Below the pieces are notes generated by a model, which saw only the letters and a program-made list of their open reading frames with translations, ran no database searches and was not told where the DNA came from. From Verrucomicrobiota bacterium (GTDB lineage Bacteria > Verrucomicrobiota > Verrucomicrobiia > Opitutales > UBA953), in the NCBI GenBank assembly GCA_030831965.1, contig JAURJZ010000005.1, positions 1-36,906 on the forward strand: a DNA stretch of 36,906 nucleotides, in the 5' to 3' direction. The first letter of the stretch is position 1; every line of letters starts with the position of its first letter. The position numbers and the translations under genes are program-made. Below are positions 21,685 through 29,808 of this stretch, piece by piece.

Positions 21685-23114
21685 TGAGGAGGGTGCGCGT
21701 GGCCGGGGGCGGGGGTCTCGAAGCGGGTCAGGCTGGGGTTGAAGAGGAGGAGGATGTCATCCGTAGGCCCGTTGCGGTTCTTGGCAACGATTAGCTCGCG
21801 GGGGAGCATCCCGTTGGAGCCGGGCACCTCCTGGTCGGCCTCGAGGGACTTGCGGTCGGCGGCGGAGGCGCGGGAGATGAGGAGGACGATGTCGGCGTCC
21901 TGCTCAATGGAGCCGGACTCGCGGAGGTCCGACATCCGGGGCTGGCGGCCCTCGTCCTCCGACTTTCGGTTCAGCTGGGCGAGGGCGACGACGGGCACGT
22001 CGAACTCCTTGGCCATGGCCTTGATGCTGCGGGAGACCTCGGCGATCTGCTGCTCGCGCGGCAGGGAGGGATCAAGCCCGTTGATGAGCTGGATGTAGTC
22101 GATGACGATCATGTCCAGCGGCTGGCGGGCGTGGGCCCGGCGGCACTTGGCGCGGATCTCGAGGATGTTCTGGCCGCCGTTGTCGTCGATGAGGAGGGGG
22201 CGCCCCTTGTACTCCATGGCGGCCTCGGCGAGGTCGCGCTGGGCCTGGGGATCCGGGTAGGCGCTGCGGAGCTTGGTCAGGTTGACCCGGGCGCGGGAGC
22301 AGAGGAGGCGCAGGGCGAGCTCGCGCGAGGGCATCTCGAGCGAGAAGAGGAGGATGCGGGCGGGCGGGTTTCCGCCCTTGGGAAAGAGGGCGGCCTCGAT
22401 GAAGTTGAGCGCGATGGAGGTCTTGCCCATGCCGGGGCGGGCGGCGACGACGACCATCTGGCCGGGCTGGAAACCGAAGGTGAGCTCGTCGAGCTTGTCG
22501 AAGCCGGTGCGCAGGCCCTGGGCCGCGTTGCGGTCGCTCATGATGCGGCCGACCAGCTCCATCGCATCGCCGACCGACTTGTCGACCGGCTGGACGCTGT
22601 CGGCGATCCGCGACTCGCTGATGCGGAAGAAGGCCTGCTCGACGTCCTCGAGGAGGCGGTCGATACCCTCGGCGTGCGCGTGCGCCTTCTCGACCGTGGC
22701 CGTCGAGGTCGCGATGAGCTGGCGGAGGAAATATTTCTCGCGGACGATCACCATCCAGTGGCGGGCGTTGGCGGTCGTGGCGACGAGGCTGGAGAGCTCG
22801 TTGATGTAGGCGGGCCCGCCGACCGACTCGAGTCGGCCGCCGGCGCGGAGCTCCTCGGCGAGCGTGATCTCGTCGATGCCGACGTTGCGCTGGGAGAGGG
22901 TCACGGCGGCCCGGAAGATGTCCTGGTGCGCCGGGCTGAAGAAATGCTCCGCCGAGATGCGCTCCTGGAGGCAGACCTGCAGGGTGTCGCCGCCGTCGAT
23001 GAGGATGCTCGCCATCAGCCCGCGCTCGGCGTCGAGGTTGTGCGGGGGCACCCGGCCCTCGACCGGGACGTTGGGGTCGGGGAGACGGCGCTTCTGGGAC
23101 GGACGCTCGGCCAT
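21681..23114 (-). CDS. dnaB: replicative DNA helicase DnaB
   Basis: Hexameric 5'-3' helicase that unwinds the replication fork. The 477-aa protein starts with a DnaB N-terminal domain (about 22-125, PPHNLDAERGLMASILIDGG). The RecA-like C-terminal domain has Walker A ARPGMGKTS (225-233), catalytic Glu260 in FSLEM, Walker B MIVIDYIQL (335-343), ALAQLNR and DLRESGSIEQDAD. The frame is open for 106 codons upstream, but ATG 23114 gives the proper N-terminus. The start is preceded by CATCCCCCTCCC, not a Shine-Dalgarno. It heads the unit dnaB-bamA-skp-lpxD-prs and overlaps bamA by 4 nt. A DnaA box lies about 60 bp upstream. Confidence 0.96.
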   Translation of the reverse strand: MAERPSQKRRLPDPNVPVEGRVPPHNLDAERGLMASILIDGGDTLQVCLQERISAEHFFSPAHQDIFRAAVTLSQRNVGIDEITLAEELRAGGRLESVGGPAYINELSSLVATTANARHWMVIVREKYFLRQLIATSTATVEKAHAHAEGIDRLLEDVEQAFFRISESRIADSVQPVDKSVGDAMELVGRIMSDRNAAQGLRTGFDKLDELTFGFQPGQMVVVAARPGMGKTSIALNFIEAALFPKGGNPPARILLFSLEMPSRELALRLLCSRARVNLTKLRSAYPDPQAQRDLAEAAMEYKGRPLLIDDNGGQNILEIRAKCRRAHARQPLDMIVIDYIQLINGLDPSLPREQQIAEVSRSIKAMAKEFDVPVVALAQLNRKSEDEGRQPRMSDLRESGSIEQDADIVLLISRASAADRKSLEADQEVPGSNGMLPRELIVAKNRNGPTDDILLLFNPSLTRFETPAPGHAHPPQ

Positions 23115-23157
23115 GGGAGGGGGATGGTGCCAAGGGGAGGCTGGGAGGACAGCCGCA

Positions 23158-23182
23158 AATATACCCATGGGGGTGTGAATAA
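23158..23182 (-). promoter_or_regulatory. dnaB promoter candidate with DnaA box
   Basis: On the minus strand a consensus DnaA box TTATTCACA (23174-23182) lies 10 bp upstream of a -10-like TATATT (23158-23163), about 45 bp before the dnaB start. The box would sit in the -35/spacer area, so DnaA binding could repress or activate. No -35 hexamer resembles TTGACA, so the promoter call is tentative. The rest of the 23115-23307 gap shows no further feature. Confidence 0.5.
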
Positions 23183-23307
23183 CCTCTCCCATCGACCAAA
23201 AAAGGCGACGAGGGAAAGATGGGGCAACGGGTGGGAAACAGCGAAAAAACCTTTGGATTCCCGAACTTTGGGGTGGCTGATTATGGCTGGGTTTTTTGCA
23301 TGGTAAC

Positions 23308-24081
23308 GTGCTGCTACCGCTGCTGAGCATCCTCGCCGCCACCGCGGCGCCGACCCCCCAGGTTGAGATCAGGGCGATGAGCTTCGACGAGCCGAGCGTG
23401 GAGGTTTTCCTGGTCGACGCTCCCGACGCCAAGGAGGCCAGGGAATCGAAGACCGAGGCCCGGCCCCTGGCCCTCTATTCCCATGCCCTGACCCACGCCG
23501 TCAAGGCGCGTTGCCCGGAGGGCCGCCTGACCTTCCACCGCAAGGTGACAGACGCCGAGGGCAAGGTGAACCACGTCCCGCTCGCGAGCGCCGCGGTGCC
23601 GCCGGAGGGCGGCACCTTCATCGCCATCCTCCACGGCTCGGCCGGCAACCATGGGTTGTCGCTCGTTCCTGACACGGGCACGGAAGGGGCCGGCGGCACG
23701 CTCCGGTTCTTCAATCTCTGCCCCACCCCCTTGGCCCTGAACTTCCCCGGCCTGCGCCAGGTGATCGCGCCGAGCAAGCAGGCGCTGTTCCGCCCCCCGG
23801 TCAAGTCCGAGGACTACGGCCAGGGGCAGTTCTTCCTGCCCGACGGCGACGAGTGGCGCGTGGCGGGTGGGCTGCGCTGGCTGCAGCTGGACGACATCCG
23901 CACGCTTTGGTTCGTGCTTCCCGCGCCTGGGCAGCCCGGCATCGTCACCCTTCGCGGCATCGAGGAGCGCATCACCCCGCCCGCCGTCCAGCCCCCGCCC
24001 GGCAACCCCGCGGGCGCCGCCAACGGAAACGGGGCGGCCTCCGCGGCGAACCGCGGGCCCGGCGGAGCCGCCAGCCGCTGA
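23308..24081 (+). CDS. exported protein of unknown function, upstream partner of Verru_Chthon protein A
   Basis: I do not recognise a family. From GTG 23308 the product is 257 aa with a short hydrophobic N-terminus (MLLPLLSILAATAAP) that looks like a signal peptide. The middle part is beta-rich, with segments such as VEVFLVDAPDAKEA and GTLRFFNLCPTPLALNFPG. The C-terminal 35 residues are Pro/Gly/Asn/Ala-rich and disordered. The start is uncertain: TTG 23296 and ATG 23377 are in frame, and no Shine-Dalgarno is visible. Its stop is one base before the ATG of the next gene, so the two are almost certainly co-translated. A role with the pilin-like Verru_Chthon protein is inferred from that coupling alone. 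Confidence 0.75.
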   Translation: MLLPLLSILAATAAPTPQVEIRAMSFDEPSVEVFLVDAPDAKEARESKTEARPLALYSHALTHAVKARCPEGRLTFHRKVTDAEGKVNHVPLASAAVPPEGGTFIAILHGSAGNHGLSLVPDTGTEGAGGTLRFFNLCPTPLALNFPGLRQVIAPSKQALFRPPVKSEDYGQGQFFLPDGDEWRVAGGLRWLQLDDIRTLWFVLPAPGQPGIVTLRGIEERITPPAVQPPPGNPAGAANGNGAASAANRGPGGAASR

Positions 24082-24082
24082 G

Positions 24083-27000
24083 ATGAGGCCGCCGGGCGAG
24101 AGCGCGAGACGCCGCGGGGGCTTCGCCCTCGTGCTCGCGCTGACGGTGATGTCGCTGCTCGTCCTCATCGTCCTCTCGCTCGCCGGCTTCCTCACCATCG
24201 AGACCCGGCTGGCGGAGAACGGCCTCCAGCTGACCCGCGCCCGCCTCAACGCGATCATGGGGGGCCGCCTCGCCCTGGGCCATCTCCAGCAGGAGGCCGG
24301 CCCGGACCAGCGATCGACGGCGACCGGCGAGCTGGCCGGCGTGCCGCCAACCGCCTCGCTGCCCTCACCCTGGGTGCTCGGGACGGCGGCGACGGAGCGG
24401 ATCTCGCAGGGCCGCACCCGCTGGACCGGCGTCTGGCGGACGGACCAGCCGGACCAACCCCCTGCCTGGCTGATCAGCGGCAAGGGGGGCGCCAACCCCT
24501 CGCTCGACAGCACAGCCTACTTGGCCCAGTCGGCAAGCCTCTCCGGGTCGACCGACTACCCGACCACACACTGGGCGCCCTGGCAGGTCGATTACCCCTC
24601 GGCCTTCTCGGGCGAGCCGATGGCCGTCCTCGTCGGCGACGGCAGCGCGGGGCTCGACCCGGGGCCGGACGGCGCCCTCGGGACGACGGACGACATCGAC
24701 CTGCGCGTCGCCCTGCCCCGCATGCCCTTCCCCGGCGCCCAGCGCGGCCAGGTCGCGGGCGGCTTCGCCTACTGGATCGGCGACGAGGGCGTGAAGGCTC
24801 GCGTCAACCTTCCCGAGCCGCGCAGCCTGGCCGGTGCGGCGCCGGGCAATCTCGAGGCGGTGGACGCGCTGCGGGCGCCCTCGCGGCAGGGCACCCACCT
24901 GCTGACAGGCTTGAAGTCGGTCGACGTCGCCTCGCCCGCCACCCTGCTCGCCCTCGTGCAGGCGGATGCGCTATCCGCGCCCAATGTGCCCGGCTACACC
25001 CTGGCGGACCCCGACGCCCGCCTGCCGTCCAACCGGGCCATGTTCCACGACCACACCTACTGGTCGGCGGGCGTGCTGGCCGACGGCTACCGCGGCGGCC
25101 TGCGGCGCGATCTCTCGCTCGCCTTCGAGATGGACGACCGCGAGTTTGACCGCTCCGAGTTCGGCAACGGCCTCGGCGAGCCCGCGGGCATCGGCCACGC
25201 CACCGAGCTCTACACCAGCTGGACCAACCCGGCCAACGGCGCCCTGCAAGGTCGCCGCTCCTGGCATCCCGGATTTCCCCAGCGCGCCGACGGGGGAATC
25301 CTGGCGGCCGACCCGCGCCCCCGGGTCTGGGTGCCCATCTGGGAGGGCAACCCCGACAATCCGGAGCGGGCCATCACGACGTCGGGATCCCTCTACAAGG
25401 CGTGGTCTCCGGTGTTCATCCGGGAAGACGAGATGGGGCAACCGCTCAAGAACCCGCTCACCCTGCCCAACTTCAACCTCGAGGCGCCGTTCAACCAGCC
25501 GCGCCGGCTCGTCGGCCCGCTCTGGCACCTGGTCCGCGACTACTATCGCCTCTACAAGGAGGTGGACTGGGTCTCGGGCAGCCCCCGCCTTGACGCCAGG
25601 GCGTTCTTCCCGAACATCGACCAGTTCGTGCGCGGCGGCTACCGCCCCGACCCGGCGTCGGGCGGGGACGCGGCCTTCAGCCGCTACGACACCGACAACG
25701 CCTACTGGTCCAACGGCGGCACCGCGGGCGACGGCCAGAACATCTACGGCGACACGCCGGACCCGATGGGCGTGATCAACGGCACCAAGGCGTTCCGCTT
25801 CCAGCCCCGGGCGGTGCGCGGCGCGTACATGCCGACCCTCCATCGGCTCTCGCTCGTGCTGTCGATGAAGAAGGTGGCGGACGGCCCGGACTTCCGGCTG
25901 AAGCTCTTCTGCACCCCGGTGGTCGCGCTGCACAACCCGTACAACGTGAGCCTGCGCCTCCGGGCGCCGGCCAGCTCGACCGACCCCCGCACCCAAGGCT
26001 ACGCCGGGAGGCTCAGCTTCTCGGGTTTCTACGACCTCAAGATCCTGGTCCGCACGCACGTCGGGAACGACCCGCTGAACGCCGCCATGGAGACCCGCGG
26101 CACCCGGCTCGACTACGCCTTCGGCATCCGGGCGGGGACCAGCAATGTCAATGACGAGAATTTCAGCGCGCTGATCCCGGAGCTGACGCTGGCGCCCGGG
26201 GAGACGGTGGTGCTAAGCTCGCGGGATTCCCTGTCGTCCACCGAGATAGCCGGCCCCACGGGCAACCTGCTGCGGATGACCCCGGGCTTCTTCATCACCG
26301 GCGGATTCCACACGGACCTGGTCACCCACGCCCTGTCCTCGGCCGGCAACCCGAACCACTCGACGACGCCCCAGGCCTCGCGGTTCCTCGGCCCGGGCAG
26401 GAGCGCGGCCCTGCCCAACGGGGACACCATCTCGACCTGGTTCAACGCCGAGGACATGTACTGGCGGCATTGGTTTTACCTGAGCTCCTTCGGGAGGCAG
26501 AGTCGCGCCAACGACTCCACGCAGGACACGCCGCCGACCCTGCACGAGGTCCTGGGGGCGAGAAAGGCCAGCTCGCGGGCGAGCCATGCGCTGATGATCA
26601 ACCTGGGGAACTTCAACTCCGACGGGAACCTGAACTTCGGCGACCCCGGCTCCGCGGCGCTGCCGGTGAGAATCGGCCCGATGGCCAACATCCGCGATTT
26701 CGCCGAACCCGGCAAGCCGCCCAGCGTCATCGGCGTGATCGACACGCAGATGAGGGTGGCGGACACGGCCCGGCGAACGAGCTACAACCGCGCCCTGCTC
26801 AGCTGGGCTGACGCGCAGGCCAACCCGGTCCCCGCTCCCCATCCGAACTGGCTCTTCAGCAACCCGCTGGCCCAGACCTCGGGTTCGCCCGGCCATATCT
26901 TCGCGGATATGCTAGGCCTACCCAAACCTCAGATATCGACCTCCATCGGGAACCCCAACCTCCGGACGCAGTTCTTCAGCGGCGACGAGCTCGCGCTCAA

Positions 27001-28696
27001 CGGCGCGAGCCTGTCCTGGAGCGGCCTCCTCCAGGTCGACAGCGCCTCGCCCGATGGCCGGCGGGCCTTCGGGGGCGCCTCGCACGGCACCAATGGCTCG
27101 ACCTCGGTCACCCAAGTCGAGGTGCCGGTCACCGCCCCGCTCTCGATCGGCCAGCTCATGCACGCCAACGTCAGCGTCTGGGCCTGGTTTCCCTATCACA
27201 CGGTCGGCAATTCCTTCGCCAATGTCAGCGTGCCCAAGGACAAAAGCTGGGTCCACAGTATCAATCCGGCAGAAGTTAACGCCACCAGTGGCATCAAGCA
27301 GACGCCGCGCAGCGGCGGGCACACCATGCCCGACATGGCCTGGCTGATGAACAACGCCCTCTGGGACGCCTTCTACTTCTCCGGGGCCGCGCCGCGGCTC
27401 AAGGCCTCGCGCTCGGGCGACTACAACAACGTGCGGAGGCAAACCACCCAGGAGGTGCTCGACGCCTTCGCCGCGGGCGCCCAGCCCCTGGCCAACCCCC
27501 GCATGCGCCTGGTGCAGCCGTCCGGCCAACCCCGGGCCGCCGAGGCCTTCGCGGCGGCGGGCTTCCACTCGCCCGACGGGACGAACGCGCCCGACGGCCA
27601 CCGGCGCTTGGCGGGCTACCTCCTGAACGACGGCGCGCTCAACGTGAACTCGCTCTCGGTCGAGGCCTGGGTCTCCCTGCTGGGCTCCGTCCGCCAGGTC
27701 GGGCTGGGCGCCACGGGCGCGGGCAGCGTCCGCTTCCCCCGCCTCGTCGGCACCGAGGCCCAGCAGGCGGCCGCCCGCAACCTCCGCGACAGGAGCTACT
27801 GGGACGGCTTCGTGGCGATGAGCGACGCGCAGGTCCGCGCCCTGGCCGAGGGCATCGTCGACGAGGTCCGCGCGCGCGCCCGCTTTCACCAGAGGACCGA
27901 GCGCGACCAGGAGTACCCGCCGGCGAGCCGCCGCTTCCGCGGCTTCCCCACGGCGCTCGAGCCGGGCACGCCTTTCCTCGGGCTGAACGAGTTCGTCAAC
28001 CGCTTCCTCGGGCCGACCAAGCAACCCGGCGCCCACGTCAGGCGCTCGCTCTACACCATCCGCAGCGACTCGGCGGAGGCGGCCAGCCCCGCCCTTCCCG
28101 CCACGGCCAGGAAGCACTTCTGGACCTTCGGCTCGGGCACCCTGGAGTCCGCCATCGGGCGAGCCGACAGGGCCCTGGGCGCCAACGCGATCGCCGGGCC
28201 GCCCGCCGGCGCCCAGGCCATCGTGGCGGCCGTCTCGCACAACTGGACCTATGCCTCTCGCGGCTTGCCCTACGGGGGCGGCGGCAGCCGAACCGGGATG
28301 CCCATCGGCTACTTCCTCAGGAATGTCCAGACACCCGCGCCCGACGCGACCGACTCGGACACAGGCGCGGCGGCCAACCGGTCGCACACCGGCTTCGGCG
28401 CTCCCGGCTGCCTGTTCCAAGGCGACCTGCTCCAGGCGCTCGGACCGGCCCTCGCCTCGCGGTCCGACACGTTCGTCATCCGCGCCCACGGCGACGGCGC
28501 CACGCTGGCCGAGGCGTCGTTCCGCCCCGCCAACGCCGTGCTCGAGCTCGTCGTCCAACGCCTACCCGAGTACCTCGACGCGCGCAACGCCCCCGAGGTC
28601 CGCCCGAGCGACCCCGGCCTGCGGGCCGTCAACCGCGCCCTCGGCCGCCGCTTCAAGGTCGTCTCCGCCCGCTGGCTGACCCCGGGCACGCTCTGA
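24083..28696 (+). CDS. Verru_Chthon cassette protein A
   Basis: A giant envelope protein of unknown function (1537 aa), recognised from memory as the Verru_Chthon cassette protein A family of Verrucomicrobia. The N-terminus is prepilin-like: positively charged RRRGG followed by a hydrophobic helix FALVLALTVMSLLVLIVLSL (14-33), with a possible prepilin-peptidase site between Gly13 and Phe14. This resembles PilX-type minor pseudopilins. The rest is predicted extracytoplasmic, with Trp/Tyr/Asn-rich segments such as YWSAGVLADGYRGGLRRDLS and RRLVGPLWHLVRDYYRLYKE. The frame is open 72 codons upstream, but ATG 24083 fits the N-terminus and abuts the preceding stop. In the family the gene usually travels with pilin-like proteins B, C and D; none is seen here. 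Confidence 0.82.
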   Translation: MRPPGESARRRGGFALVLALTVMSLLVLIVLSLAGFLTIETRLAENGLQLTRARLNAIMGGRLALGHLQQEAGPDQRSTATGELAGVPPTASLPSPWVLGTAATERISQGRTRWTGVWRTDQPDQPPAWLISGKGGANPSLDSTAYLAQSASLSGSTDYPTTHWAPWQVDYPSAFSGEPMAVLVGDGSAGLDPGPDGALGTTDDIDLRVALPRMPFPGAQRGQVAGGFAYWIGDEGVKARVNLPEPRSLAGAAPGNLEAVDALRAPSRQGTHLLTGLKSVDVASPATLLALVQADALSAPNVPGYTLADPDARLPSNRAMFHDHTYWSAGVLADGYRGGLRRDLSLAFEMDDREFDRSEFGNGLGEPAGIGHATELYTSWTNPANGALQGRRSWHPGFPQRADGGILAADPRPRVWVPIWEGNPDNPERAITTSGSLYKAWSPVFIREDEMGQPLKNPLTLPNFNLEAPFNQPRRLVGPLWHLVRDYYRLYKEVDWVSGSPRLDARAFFPNIDQFVRGGYRPDPASGGDAAFSRYDTDNAYWSNGGTAGDGQNIYGDTPDPMGVINGTKAFRFQPRAVRGAYMPTLHRLSLVLSMKKVADGPDFRLKLFCTPVVALHNPYNVSLRLRAPASSTDPRTQGYAGRLSFSGFYDLKILVRTHVGNDPLNAAMETRGTRLDYAFGIRAGTSNVNDENFSALIPELTLAPGETVVLSSRDSLSSTEIAGPTGNLLRMTPGFFITGGFHTDLVTHALSSAGNPNHSTTPQASRFLGPGRSAALPNGDTISTWFNAEDMYWRHWFYLSSFGRQSRANDSTQDTPPTLHEVLGARKASSRASHALMINLGNFNSDGNLNFGDPGSAALPVRIGPMANIRDFAEPGKPPSVIGVIDTQMRVADTARRTSYNRALLSWADAQANPVPAPHPNWLFSNPLAQTSGSPGHIFADMLGLPKPQISTSIGNPNLRTQFFSGDELALNGASLSWSGLLQVDSASPDGRRAFGGASHGTNGSTSVTQVEVPVTAPLSIGQLMHANVSVWAWFPYHTVGNSFANVSVPKDKSWVHSINPAEVNATSGIKQTPRSGGHTMPDMAWLMNNALWDAFYFSGAAPRLKASRSGDYNNVRRQTTQEVLDAFAAGAQPLANPRMRLVQPSGQPRAAEAFAAAGFHSPDGTNAPDGHRRLAGYLLNDGALNVNSLSVEAWVSLLGSVRQVGLGATGAGSVRFPRLVGTEAQQAAARNLRDRSYWDGFVAMSDAQVRALAEGIVDEVRARARFHQRTERDQEYPPASRRFRGFPTALEPGTPFLGLNEFVNRFLGPTKQPGAHVRRSLYTIRSDSAEAASPALPATARKHFWTFGSGTLESAIGRADRALGANAIAGPPAGAQAIVAAVSHNWTYASRGLPYGGGGSRTGMPIGYFLRNVQTPAPDATDSDTGAAANRSHTGFGAPGCLFQGDLLQALGPALASRSDTFVIRAHGDGATLAEASFRPANAVLELVVQRLPEYLDARNAPEVRPSDPGLRAVNRALGRRFKVVSARWLTPGTL

Positions 28697-28731
28697 GCCC
28701 CGCGCGGCGCCGCCACACAACCCCCTCGCCC

Positions 28732-29808
28732 ATGGAATCCCTCACCATCGCCGCCGTCACCAAGGCCTTCCCGGCCAAGCCCAGGGCCCACGTGGCCCTC
28801 GATGGCATCGACCTCGCCATCCGGCCCGGCGAGCTCTTCTTCCTGCTCGGCGCCTCGGGTTGCGGCAAGACGACGCTCCTGCGCTGCATCGCGGGCCTCG
28901 AGACCCCGACCTCGGGCCAGATCCGCTTCGGCGAGCGCGACGTGACGAGGCTCCCCCCCCACCTGCGCGAGGCCGCGATGGTCTTCCAGAGCTACGCGCT
29001 CTGGCCCCACCTGACGGTCGGGCAGAACGTCGCCTTCGGCCTCGAGGAGCGCAAGGTGCCGCGCGACGAGGTGGCGCGCCGCACCGCCGAGGCCCTGGCG
29101 GGCGTGCGCATGGGCGACCTTGCCGACCGCGGGATCGACCAGCTCTCCGGCGGGCAGCAGCAGCGCGTGGCCCTCGCCCGCGCCCTCGTGGTGCGCCCCC
29201 GCGTGCTCCTGCTCGACGAGCCCCTGTCCAACCTCGACGCCCAGCTGCGGGTCGAGATGCGCCGCGAGATCCGCCGCATCGTGAAGGAGAATGGCCTGAC
29301 GGCGATCTACGTGACGCACGACCAGGAGGAGGCCCTCGCCATGGCCGACCGGATGGCCGTCCTCCACCGGGGCAAGCTGGCCCAGGTCGGCACGCCCGAG
29401 CAGATCTACCGCCGGCCCGACAACGCCCATGTCGCGAAGTTCATCGGCGAGACCAACCTGCTGGCTGGCAAGGCGACATCCGTGGACGCAACCGGGGCCG
29501 ACATCGCGACGGCCGCCGGCGCGCTCCGCGCGACCTTCGGGGCGGCCGGCTGGAGGCCGGCCGCGGGCGAGGCCGTCCAGGTCTCCGTCCGACCCGAGGG
29601 CTGGGCGCTGGCCGAGGGCGAAGCCCCGGACGCCATCCGCGGCGTCATCACCGACCAGGTCTACCTTGGCCAGCGCGCCCAGCTGACGGTGCGGACGGAT
29701 CTCGGCGAGCTGCAGGTGCTTCGCCTCAACCCCGAGGGACCCGCGCCCGTCGGCGCGGCGGTCGGCCTCGTCGCCCGGGCGGAGAACGCCATCGTCCTGC
29801 CGGCATGA
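28732..29808 (+). CDS. ABC importer ATP-binding protein (iron/polyamine type)
   Basis: Energises a binding-protein-dependent importer. At 358 aa it has a complete nucleotide-binding domain: Walker A GASGCGKTT (40-48), Q-loop Gln86, signature LSGGQQQR (138-145), Walker B VLLLDEPLSNLD (158-169) and switch His196. A C-terminal TOBE domain (about 240-355) is typical of the FbpC/PotA/CysA subgroup. The ATG at 28732 follows a C-rich ACCCCCTCGCCC with no Shine-Dalgarno. The stop overlaps the next start by 4 nt (ATGA). The substrate is not evident from the ATPase; relatives carry Fe3+, polyamines, thiamine or phosphonates. Confidence 0.93.
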   Translation: MESLTIAAVTKAFPAKPRAHVALDGIDLAIRPGELFFLLGASGCGKTTLLRCIAGLETPTSGQIRFGERDVTRLPPHLREAAMVFQSYALWPHLTVGQNVAFGLEERKVPRDEVARRTAEALAGVRMGDLADRGIDQLSGGQQQRVALARALVVRPRVLLLDEPLSNLDAQLRVEMRREIRRIVKENGLTAIYVTHDQEEALAMADRMAVLHRGKLAQVGTPEQIYRRPDNAHVAKFIGETNLLAGKATSVDATGADIATAAGALRATFGAAGWRPAAGEAVQVSVRPEGWALAEGEAPDAIRGVITDQVYLGQRAQLTVRTDLGELQVLRLNPEGPAPVGAAVGLVARAENAIVLPA

